A stretch of 6,502 nt of DNA, taken from contig CAMWXF010000112.1 of the NCBI GenBank assembly GCA_947178115.1, forward strand, positions 1-6,502, written 5' to 3'. Origin of the DNA: an uncultured Lachnospiraceae bacterium (GTDB taxonomy: Bacteria > Bacillota > Clostridia > Lachnospirales > Lachnospiraceae). Positions 1 through 5,170 of this stretch are shown in pieces. The stretch's first letter is position 1; every line of letters begins with the position of its first letter. A model generated the notes under the pieces. The model searched no databases. It was given only the letters and a program-made list of their open reading frames with translations, and was not told where the DNA came from. The translations under genes were made by a program, and so were the position numbers.

Positions 1-397
1 GATATAATGCATCTAAATTTAGAACTTCTGAAAAATCGGCAATTTGCTGTTTTACAAGTTCATTTCCGGTTGTGATGATTGGAGATGCGATGCGTTTCTG
101 ATAGTTTCCTGAAAAGAAAATCTGTTCGTCCCGGCTTATAAGAGTATGTGCAACAATATCTTCAATACGAAAAATATGCCATATGGAATATGCAATCGTT
201 TTACTATGGTAGCCGTCTGCGTTCATGAATGGAATAGCATTGAATTCTTCCCGGCTTAATTCTGCTTTGAGTTGATAAAGCTCATCGGCTAATTTTCCGC
301 GCAATTCCAAGAGGGTATTGATACCCTCTTGAAAAGTCGTTTCTTTTTTGATTTGCGCCTGCATGGTTTTGCAAAGTTCTGACCACTCTTTGTTCAT
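1..397 (-). CDS. DinB-like protein, 3' end cut by window edge
   Basis: The frame is open from an ATG at 397-395 to the left edge, giving 132 visible residues beginning MNKEWSELCKTMQAQ with no stop. The visible part is strongly helical. It contains H64, H74 and H84 within a run reading DGYHSKTIAYSIWHIFRIED then IVAH, which resembles the metal-binding helix bundle of DinB/YfiT-type proteins. That family contains thiol transferases and many members of unknown function, so the substrate cannot be given. The start follows a G-rich run (GGGGGG at 405-410, 7 nt before the ATG) rather than a classic GGAGG site. The gene lies 21 bp downstream of the AraC-type regulator on the same strand with no promoter visible in the gap, so the two are probably co-transcribed and this protein is the likely partner or output of that regulator. 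The DinB assignment rests on pattern recognition of a partial sequence; the existence of the gene is secure. Confidence 0.7.
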   Translation of the reverse strand, partial: MNKEWSELCKTMQAQIKKETTFQEGINTLLELRGKLADELYQLKAELSREEFNAIPFMNADGYHSKTIAYSIWHIFRIEDIVAHTLISRDEQIFFSGNYQKRIASPIITTGNELVKQQIADFSEVLNLDALY

Positions 398-418
398 TCG
401 ATATCCCCCCGAAACAGC

Positions 419-1276
419 TTATTTCTTTTTGACAGGAATCCATATCTCTGTATAATAATTCTCATCATTTGTCCCGTTGGGATATTTGTTTGGCGCGTCA
501 TACATTTCGACACAATATCCTGCTGCAAATTCATAATCCTGCAATGCCGGAAGCCATTCGGAGAATATTTTCGTATTTACGTCCTGTAAAGAGTGCGGAA
601 GAGCGCCCTTGCACGGAAAAACCGCCCACGTAAAGGCAGGGATTGTCCTTACTGTAAGCCCGTCCGGAATATCTACGGACGGATTATAGATATCGGCGAT
701 CAGATATTCAAACTTTTCGGTTCCCCATTGAGGGTCAATGTTAATGCCGAACATTCCGCAGACATATTCGCCTTTTCCCGAGGCATAATGCTCCTGCCAG
801 AACAACGGTACTTCCTGTTTTGGATTTTCATAGGTAAATTCCTTTGATGCGCCTAAAACAGTAAAGGCTTCTTTCTTGACAATTCTGTAATCCATAATGT
901 AACCACCTTTCAATGAGATTGTTAGTTTCAGCGGCGCAAATGTTTTAATCATTGTTTTATTCTTGCGCACTGTCAGAGGTGTATACCCATGAAAGCGGGA
1001 AAAGGCTTTGGTAAAACTGTCGGGAGAGTCGTAACCATATTTCATTGCAAGATCTATAATCGGAATATCACTGGTAAGAACTTCTTCCCCTGCAAGCGCC
1101 ATTCTGCGGTTTCTTACATATTCCATAATGGAATACCCGCACAATATGCTGAATCCTTTGTGAAAATAGAAGGGGGAAATATTCACATGCTCTGCCACGT
1201 CATATATTGTGATGTCCTCTGTGATATGGCTTTCAATATAGTTGACTGCTTCACTGATTGCTTCTGCCCATTCCAT
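419..1276 (-). CDS. AraC-family transcriptional regulator with GyrI-like effector domain
   Basis: This 285-residue cytoplasmic regulator has its DNA-binding domain first. Helix-turn-helix 1 is at about residues 23-43 (ITIYDVAEHVNISPFYFHKG). Helix-turn-helix 2 is at about 71-93 (IPIIDLAMKYGYDSPDSFTK), followed by the family signature AFSRFHGYTP. From about residue 128 (MDYRIVKKEAFTVLGA) to the end it matches the GyrI-like small-molecule-binding fold, as in Rob-type and YdeE-type regulators; FAAGYCVEMYD and YYTEIWIPVKK close that domain. Such proteins usually sense hydrophobic or cationic compounds and activate nearby detoxification or transport genes; the ligand here is unknown. An in-frame TTG lies nine bases upstream, but AGGAGG at 1286-1291 is correctly spaced (9 nt) only for the ATG at 1276, so I use that start. 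It heads an operon with the DinB-like gene. The 10-bp dyad overlapping its -35 may be its own operator, which is inference. Confidence 0.93.
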   Translation of the reverse strand: MEWAEAISEAVNYIESHITEDITIYDVAEHVNISPFYFHKGFSILCGYSIMEYVRNRRMALAGEEVLTSDIPIIDLAMKYGYDSPDSFTKAFSRFHGYTPLTVRKNKTMIKTFAPLKLTISLKGGYIMDYRIVKKEAFTVLGASKEFTYENPKQEVPLFWQEHYASGKGEYVCGMFGINIDPQWGTEKFEYLIADIYNPSVDIPDGLTVRTIPAFTWAVFPCKGALPHSLQDVNTKIFSEWLPALQDYEFAAGYCVEMYDAPNKYPNGTNDENYYTEIWIPVKKK

Positions 1277-1285
1277 GATGATCAA

Positions 1286-1291
1286 CCTCCT
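1286..1291 (-). promoter_or_regulatory. Ribosome binding site deciding the AraC regulator start
   Basis: AGGAGG on the minus strand sits 9 nt before the ATG at 1276. It directly abuts the in-frame TTG at 1285, leaving no spacing for that codon. This rules out the longer 288-residue reading. Confidence 0.85.
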
Positions 1292-1302
1292 GCTGTGGTT
1301 AC

Positions 1303-1332
1303 AGTATACGCTTACTCACTTTACCTTGTCCC
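1303..1332 (-). promoter_or_regulatory. Candidate promoter for the AraC/DinB-like operon
   Basis: On the minus strand the -35 is GGGACA (1327-1332, four of six consensus bases). An 18-bp spacer leads to the -10, TATACT (1303-1308, five of six). The predicted transcription start near 1296 would leave a leader of about 20 nt, just enough for the AGGAGG site. The -35 lies inside the dyad TGTCCCGACA (1327-1336), so a protein bound there would touch the polymerase site directly. Confidence 0.5.
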
Positions 1333-1368
1333 GACATTGCTTGGTTTCTTTTGTCTTTTGTCGGCACA
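1327..1368. promoter_or_regulatory. Two TGTC-type dyads, possible operators
   Basis: TGTCCCGACA (1327-1336) and TGTCGGCACA (1359-1368) have TGTC at one end and GACA or CACA at the other, with two G/C bases in the middle. They lie 32 bp apart, about three helical turns, on the upstream side of the AraC promoter. The arrangement suits a regulator binding as two dimers or a looped pair. No binding evidence can be seen beyond the symmetry, and short dyads occur by chance. Confidence 0.3.
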
Positions 1369-1448
1369 TAAGTCATTTTACCATATCTTTGGGGTGTTTG
1401 GCATGGTATTGTTATAATTCCATGTGACTTAGGAAAAGTAAGAATATA

Positions 1449-1477
1449 TGTACAATTTCGTTAAAATGTGTTATAGT
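1449..1477 (+). promoter_or_regulatory. Candidate promoter for the QueG-like gene
   Basis: The elements are a -35-like TGTACA (1449-1454, four of six), a 17-bp spacer and a -10 TATAGT (1472-1477, five of six), pointing right. Transcription would start near 1484, leaving a leader of about 60 nt to the ATG at 1544 or about 130 nt to the ATG at 1613. The region is AT-rich compared with the flanking genes. Confidence 0.45.
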
Positions 1478-1599
1478 AATGAAACGATAACAAGGATTAT
1501 GAGCCTCTAGAAAGTGTCAAAGAATCGTGCGGAGACGATAGCGATGAGTATTTTTATGTACAATGAAGAGAAACGTTTCGATAGGAAGCATAAAGATAT

Positions 1600-1605
1600 G
1601 GGAGA
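1600..1605 (+). promoter_or_regulatory. Ribosome binding site favouring the 1613 start
   Basis: GGGAGA lies 7 nt before the ATG at 1613. A rival site, GGAG at 1531-1534, lies 9 nt before the in-frame ATG at 1544. The earlier in-frame GTG at 1514 has no recognisable site. The spacing does not settle 1613 against 1544, but 1613 is closer to where family-like sequence begins. Confidence 0.5.
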
Positions 1606-1612
1606 AAGCAAC

Positions 1613-2353
1613 ATGATTACAGAAAAGTCAGAAACTATACATACAAACAAAGATACATCGGCATGCCATAAAGTAAACAGCCAAATGGTTAAAGATCTCA
1701 TGCTTTCATTAGGGGCAGATTTATGCGGCATTGCCAGTATGGACAGATTTCGTGATGCGCCGAAGGGATTTCATCCGCTGGATGTTATGCCATCCTGCAA
1801 GTCGGTGATATCGTTTGGTTGCAGATTTCCGATCGGAACACTGCGCTGTAACAGTCCGATTCCGTATACGAGAGTACGCAACTCCATCACGCCGAAGATG
1901 GATGCTATAGCGCTGGATTTCTGCATCGAGATGGAGCGGAGAGGTGTTATATGTGTGCCGATTCCGACCAATGAGAGCGTATGGGATGGCAATACGGGAA
2001 GATGGCGGTCTATTGTTTCGCAGAAGCATGCGGCGCAGGCAGCGGGGCTGGGTACGATTGGGCGGCATTCACTGCTGATCACACCGGAGTTCGGGAGCAT
2101 GGTCTGGCTGGGAGCAGTTCTGTGTGAGCAGGAATTGGTGCCGGACGAGTTAAAAGAGAATATCTGCAATGAGTGCAATCTCTGCGTGGAGGTATGCCCG
2201 GTCAGTGCATTGGAAGAGCGTGAGCTTAAGCAGCAGGTGTGCTGGGATCATGCCTTCGGAGATGATGAAAATTTGCAGACATGGACGATTTCCTGTCATA
2301 AGTGCAGGGATATTTGTCCGTTTAATTTGGGGAGTGCCGTTGGACGTTGTTAA
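1613..2353 (+). CDS. Short epoxyqueuosine-reductase-like (QueG-like) 4Fe-4S protein
   Basis: This cytoplasmic iron-sulfur protein has 246 residues from the preferred start; the frame also allows ATG 1544 (269 aa) and GTG 1514 (279 aa). Family-like sequence begins near residue 26 (MVKDLMLSLGADLCGIA). The central part, with AAGLGTIGRHSLLI at 143-156 and GSMVWLGAVL after it, matches the core of QueG and related cobalamin/iron-sulfur reductases. A ferredoxin motif follows with C185, C188, C191 and C195 then Pro. A second partial motif has C228, C231 and C235 then Pro, with C210 as a possible extra ligand. Two 4Fe-4S clusters are therefore likely. The protein ends right after the second motif and lacks the C-terminal repeats of full QueG, which is about 380 aa. 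Where QueG has a conserved aspartate before the AGLG motif (VDSAPVLER-type), this protein reads IVSQKHAAQ, so true queuosine synthesis is doubtful. Substrate unknown. It stops 4 bp from the convergent Arc-like gene. Confidence 0.88.
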   Translation: MITEKSETIHTNKDTSACHKVNSQMVKDLMLSLGADLCGIASMDRFRDAPKGFHPLDVMPSCKSVISFGCRFPIGTLRCNSPIPYTRVRNSITPKMDAIALDFCIEMERRGVICVPIPTNESVWDGNTGRWRSIVSQKHAAQAAGLGTIGRHSLLITPEFGSMVWLGAVLCEQELVPDELKENICNECNLCVEVCPVSALEERELKQQVCWDHAFGDDENLQTWTISCHKCRDICPFNLGSAVGRC

Positions 2354-2384
2354 AAACTTATTTTATATCCAATTCCGGCGGCAC
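2334..2384. other. Inverted repeat across the two convergent gene ends
   Basis: GTGCCGTTGGA (2334-2344) can pair with TCCAA (2368-2372) and CGGCAC (2379-2384), leaving a 6-nt bulge on one arm and an A/T-rich loop of 23 nt. It covers both stop codons of the convergent genes. No T-run follows on either strand, so it is not a standard intrinsic terminator, although no other terminator is visible between these genes. Confidence 0.3.
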
Positions 2385-2561
2385 ATCAATTTCATCGGAC
2401 ACATACTTACCGTTTTTCTTGCGTTGCCGCACACACTCTGTCAGCAGATACTCGATCTGCCCGTTGACGGAGCGGAAGTCATCTTCCGCCCACGCCGCGA
2501 TTGCATCATAGAGTTTTGCAGATAATCGAAGGGGCACTTGTTTTTTACCTGAATCGCCCAT
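2358..2561 (-). CDS. Arc-type ribbon-helix-helix DNA-binding protein
   Basis: This is a complete protein of 67 residues. Residues 6-50 align by eye with phage P22 Arc: the strand KQVPLRLS matches Arc's PQFNLRW strand, helix A covers about 15-28, and [11 protein letters not shown] matches Arc's RSVNSEI turn and helix B. Arc dimers insert the strand into the major groove and contact bases with three residues; here these positions are Q8, P10 and R12, so the central asparagine of Arc is replaced by proline. The charged tail ([20 protein letters not shown]) has no assigned role. A strong GGAGG site lies 5 nt before the ATG, and the gene starts 13 bp after the SPFH stop, so it is the second gene of that operon. 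An 11-bp-periodic palindrome array at the operon promoter is its likely target, which would make the operon self-regulating. It could also be a non-DNA-binding partner of the SPFH protein. Confidence 0.88.
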   Translation of the reverse strand: MGDSGKKQVPLRLSAKLYDAIAAWAEDDFRSVNGQIEYLLTECVRQRKKNGKYVSDEIDVPPELDIK

Positions 2562-2574
2562 AAAATCCTCCGTT

Positions 2575-3627
2575 CTAGTAAAGGCTTCCGGAATTGACTA
2601 CCGGCTGTGCATCATGGTTGCCGCACAGAACTACAAGTAAATTAGATACCATAGCTGCTTTACGTTCCTCGTCAAGCTCTACGGTATGCTTTTCATTCAA
2701 TCGTTCTAATGCCATCTCAACCATACCTACCGCGCCGTCCACGATCATTTTTCTTGCATCAATGATAGCAGATGCCTGCTGTCTCTGCAACATGACGGCG
2801 GCGATCTCGGGTGCGTATGCCAGATAGGTGATTCTCGCTTCCACAATTTCGATGCCCGCTTCTTCCACTCTGGTCTGGATCTCCGCCCTGATCTTGCCGG
2901 CTACGATTTCGCTGGAGCCGCGAAGACTGCCTTCGTCGGCCATGCCGTCTCCGGTCGTATCCACGTTAGGGGCTACATCGTAGGGATAGGTGCGCACAAT
3001 ATTGCGAAGTGCGCTGTCACATTGCAAGGACAGAAATTCCTTGTAGTTATCTACGTTGAAAACCGCTTTAGCAGTATCTACGATTCGCCATGTCACTGCA
3101 ATACCGATTTCCACCGGATTACCCAGACAATCGTTGATCTTCTGACGGCTGTTATTCAAAGTCATGATTTTTAAAGAAAGCTTTTTGGTCGGAACTTCCT
3201 GAGCGGTGCTGACACCGGACTCGGCAATTACCAGCGTACCGGAAGGTCCGCCAACACCTTTGACATCACCGCTCTGGCTTAACTTAGTGTGGGAAGCCGG
3301 ATTGACGCCTGCGCAGAAGGGATTGACAAAGTAGAAGCCGTCGCCCTTGAGCGTTCCCACATATTTACCGAATAAAGTCAGCACCAACGCTTCCTGCGGC
3401 TTTAAAACTTTCAGACCGCAGAAGAGAATCCAGCCAAAGAATGCGTAAAGCAGACCTATGACAAAAACGGTGGTTGTGAGCGTGGTATCTGTTTCGTTTT
3501 CAAAATGGATGATACCGATGATAATTCCTGCAATAGCCAGTGCATACAGCAGCAGGGTGACGAGTAGTACAGGCAGTCCGTTCTTTTTGCCCTGAATGAG
3601 TTTTTCTTCTAAGTTAGTTTCTTGCAT
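2575..3627 (-). CDS. SPFH/Band 7 domain membrane protein
   Basis: This complete protein has 350 residues and starts at an ATG with GGAGGAG (3631-3637) just upstream. Two hydrophobic segments at about 18-40 and 51-71 anchor the N-terminus in the membrane. The Band 7/SPFH domain runs from about 72 to 300. [20 protein letters not shown] opens it, [20 protein letters not shown] forms its central strands, and [17 protein letters not shown] and [20 protein letters not shown] follow. The helical stretch with [20 protein letters not shown] matches the coiled part by which SPFH proteins oligomerise. Two loops stand out: a Gly/Ser-rich insert at 111-147, and an acidic loop [10 protein letters not shown] at 223-232. 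Members of this superfamily (stomatin, prohibitin, flotillin) form ring-like membrane scaffolds and often control proteases or other membrane proteins. It is not flotillin-like in length, and there is no NfeD neighbour. It heads an operon with the Arc-like gene. The specific role is unknown. Confidence 0.93.
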   Translation of the reverse strand: MQETNLEEKLIQGKKNGLPVLLVTLLLYALAIAGIIIGIIHFENETDTTLTTTVFVIGLLYAFFGWILFCGLKVLKPQEALVLTLFGKYVGTLKGDGFYFVNPFCAGVNPASHTKLSQSGDVKGVGGPSGTLVIAESGVSTAQEVPTKKLSLKIMTLNNSRQKINDCLGNPVEIGIAVTWRIVDTAKAVFNVDNYKEFLSLQCDSALRNIVRTYPYDVAPNVDTTGDGMADEGSLRGSSEIVAGKIRAEIQTRVEEAGIEIVEARITYLAYAPEIAAVMLQRQQASAIIDARKMIVDGAVGMVEMALERLNEKHTVELDEERKAAMVSNLLVVLCGNHDAQPVVNSGSLY

Positions 3628-3715
3628 AATCTCCTCCGTTCCGAAGCGGCGATGCAGCGCGTATGCTTTGGATTTTGACGGCGTGTAGTCAGTCGCTTCT
3701 GATGAATGTTCTTTT

Positions 3716-3745
3716 TGATATCATTATGATATCATATTGATTAGA
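3716..3745. promoter_or_regulatory. Tandem TGATATCA palindromes, likely repressor operator
   Basis: Two perfect 8-bp palindromes TGATATCA occupy 3716-3723 and 3727-3734. A half-conserved third copy, TGATTAGA, occupies 3738-3745. The repeat period is exactly 11 bp, so all copies face the same side of the helix. Arc-type and MetJ-type ribbon-helix-helix proteins bind adjacent short sites cooperatively in this way. The array overlaps the -10 of the operon that encodes such a protein, which makes autorepression the simplest reading. Binding itself is inferred. Confidence 0.6.
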
Positions 3746-3753
3746 AATGTCAA
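3726..3753 (-). promoter_or_regulatory. Promoter of the SPFH/Arc-like operon
   Basis: On the minus strand a perfect -35 TTGACA (3748-3753) is followed by a 16-bp spacer and the -10 TATCAT (3726-3731, five of six). A rival -10, CATAAT, lies three bases further on with a 19-bp spacer. Transcription would start near 3719, giving a leader of about 90 nt before the SPFH start. The whole spacer and -10 are covered by the TGATATCA array, so a bound repressor would exclude the polymerase. Confidence 0.7.
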
Positions 3754-3786
3754 GGAGAAGTTTTGGATGATTTGCTTTATAAAATC

Positions 3787-3815
3787 TTGCACCAGTCACA
3801 TTTTACAGTTATGAT
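3787..3815 (+). promoter_or_regulatory. Candidate promoter for the glycosyltransferase gene
   Basis: The elements are TTGCAC (3787-3792, weak -35 keeping only TTG), a 17-bp spacer and TATGAT (3810-3815, five of six). The start would be near 3822, about 80 nt before the gene. A TATAAAAT run at 3778-3785 is an alternative -10 but has no -35. The rest of the gap between 3754 and 3901 holds no other gene or clear structure. Confidence 0.35.
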
Positions 3816-3901
3816 GGAAAAAGATAAGAATCACGGCATGAAAATGTCAGAAAGGCAAGTGCCGGACTGCTTTTAAATAAAAAGGAAAGAGGTAGCTACT
3901 A

Positions 3902-5092
3902 ATGTCAGTTACAATCTTCACCATGACCCACAAGAAATTTCCGGATCCACGGGACCCGATTTACGTGCCGCTGCATGTCGGACGCGCACAGGGAGCGGAC
4001 TACGGTTATGCCGGGGACGATACGGGAGATAATATATCTGCGAAGAATTGCTATTACGGAGAACTGACCGGAGTATACTGGGTGTGGAAGAATGTGCGAA
4101 CCACGGACTATGTGGGTATATGCCATTATCGCCGGTATTTTTGTACGGAAGAGGGCAGGATTTTCAATGCAAACGATTATCTGTCGATTCTGAAAGACTA
4201 TGATATTATAACTTCCAAGAAACTGAAACTGAATTATTCTTATTTCGACGGCTATGCAAGTGATTACAATATTTTTGATCTGGTCACAACCGGCGAGGTG
4301 ATCCGGCAGATGTATCCGGAGTATTATGATACCTTCGAGCGGTTGGTGCATGGAAACGGTACTTATTTCGGCAATATGATGGTGAGCTCTAAGGAACTGT
4401 ATGATGAGTATGCCGCGTGGCTTTTTTCTATTTTTCATGAGGTGGAAAAGAAGATCGATCCCAGCGGTTATGACGATTATCATAAGCGGGTTTTTGGGTT
4501 TATATCGGAATTTCTGTTGCTTGTCTGGACGGAAGTGAAGGGGCTTAAGGTATATGAGTGCAAGGTGGGCATGACGACCGAGAAATACGAGACGGGACAG
4601 ATGAAGGAGAAGCTGGCAGAGTATTTTATGCAAGGGGATCTGGACGGGGCGAAAGAATATTTCCTGGGAGTACTTAAGAAGCGACCGGATGTGTTGATGG
4701 AGGCTTCGGATATCACAGGTGAGTTGAAGCTGTCTATGCAGGTGATCGCTGTCTGTGAATTGGAGCGGCAGAAGTACGGGGAGAGCGTCATCGACCGGAT
4801 ACGTCTTGCCCACGAGGAGAGCGATGCTGACAGGAGTAAACAGGGATGCAGCAGGACAGACTCCGGTAGGGGAAGTGTATTTGAAGAGCTGATGCATTAT
4901 TTCGGCAGCTTAAATGATGTGGTGAATGCCTGTAAGGTGGGACAGGCGGATGAGGCAGAACGGCGTTTCCTGCGTGATCATCAGGTAAGCGACATTGCCA
5001 TAGAAGCATCCGCCAGACTTTTTATTTCAGATGAAAAGGAACTCGATAAAGTCATAGACGATATCGAAAAGTATAGAGTGGAAATCAGTTAA
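3902..5092 (+). CDS. DUF4422 glycosyltransferase with helical C-terminal extension
   Basis: This complete protein has 396 residues; AGAGG (3888-3892) lies 9 nt before the ATG. Residues 1 to about 230 match DUF4422, a glycosyltransferase-like domain found in capsule and exopolysaccharide loci. The recognisable parts are GDNISAKNCYYGELTGVYW (42-60), the signature DYVGICHYRRYF (69-80), the GNMMVSSKELYDEYAAWLF block (157-175) and GFISEFLLLVW near 199-209. No signal peptide or membrane segment is visible, so it should act in the cytosol on sugar-nucleotide and lipid-linked or protein acceptors; donor and acceptor are unknown. Residues from about 235 to 396 are extra to the domain and predicted helical. 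They contain two similar units, one with QGDLDGAKEYFLGVLKKRP and one with VGQADEAERRFLRDHQ, each leading to an EAS triplet. The gene stands alone, not in a polysaccharide cluster as far as the window shows. Confidence 0.88.
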   Translation: MSVTIFTMTHKKFPDPRDPIYVPLHVGRAQGADYGYAGDDTGDNISAKNCYYGELTGVYWVWKNVRTTDYVGICHYRRYFCTEEGRIFNANDYLSILKDYDIITSKKLKLNYSYFDGYASDYNIFDLVTTGEVIRQMYPEYYDTFERLVHGNGTYFGNMMVSSKELYDEYAAWLFSIFHEVEKKIDPSGYDDYHKRVFGFISEFLLLVWTEVKGLKVYECKVGMTTEKYETGQMKEKLAEYFMQGDLDGAKEYFLGVLKKRPDVLMEASDITGELKLSMQVIAVCELERQKYGESVIDRIRLAHEESDADRSKQGCSRTDSGRGSVFEELMHYFGSLNDVVNACKVGQADEAERRFLRDHQVSDIAIEASARLFISDEKELDKVIDDIEKYRVEIS

Positions 5093-5097
5093 AATAT

Positions 5098-5163
5098 AAA
5101 AAGAGAAACTTTAATCGGTACGGAGTCATATAGAGTTTCCGCCGCCGGGAAGTTTCTCTTTTT
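5098..5163. terminator. Bidirectional long-stem terminator
   Basis: A perfect 14-bp inverted repeat pairs 5098-5111 with 5150-5163; its core is AAGAGAAACTT / AAGTTTCTCTT. Each arm ends in a T-run on one strand, so it can stop both the rightward glycosyltransferase transcript and the leftward lipoprotein transcript. The 38-nt loop is long, but it contains an inner CGG-TA-CGGA / TCCG-CCG hairpin that would bring the arms together. The left arm begins 5 nt after the glycosyltransferase stop codon. Confidence 0.8.
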
Positions 5164-5170
5164 GGATTTT

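Noticed and set aside
1283..1285. In-frame TTG as the start of the AraC regulator.
   Set aside because: The AGGAGG site directly abuts it, leaving no spacing; the ATG at 1276 is correctly spaced.
989..1417. Open frames on the plus strand across the AraC gene and its promoter.
   Set aside because: They are antisense to the clear AraC-family gene and show no family resemblance.
3542..3559. The 18-bp sequence GCATACAGCAGCAGGGTG also occurs at 6480-6497, in the same orientation.
   Set aside because: Both copies lie in the same frame of hydrophobic N-terminal segments and encode TLLLYA in the SPFH protein and in the lipoprotein signal peptide. Similar codon use for a Leu-rich stretch explains it better than a mobile or recombination repeat, and the flanks differ.
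3643..3699. GAAGCG (3643-3648) and CGCTTC (3694-3699) as a leader hairpin or riboswitch of the SPFH operon.
   Set aside because: Only six base pairs across a 45-nt loop, with no recognisable riboswitch core; chance pairing is likely.
3778..3785. TATAAAAT as the -10 of the glycosyltransferase promoter.
   Set aside because: No -35-like sequence lies 16-18 bp upstream (GAGAAG); the TTGCAC/TATGAT pair is a better though still weak candidate.
3905..4897. A 330-codon open frame on the minus strand opposite the glycosyltransferase.
   Set aside because: It is the antisense shadow of a well-supported DUF4422 gene; its translation is rich in His and Ile with no recognisable domain, and the start has no convincing ribosome site.
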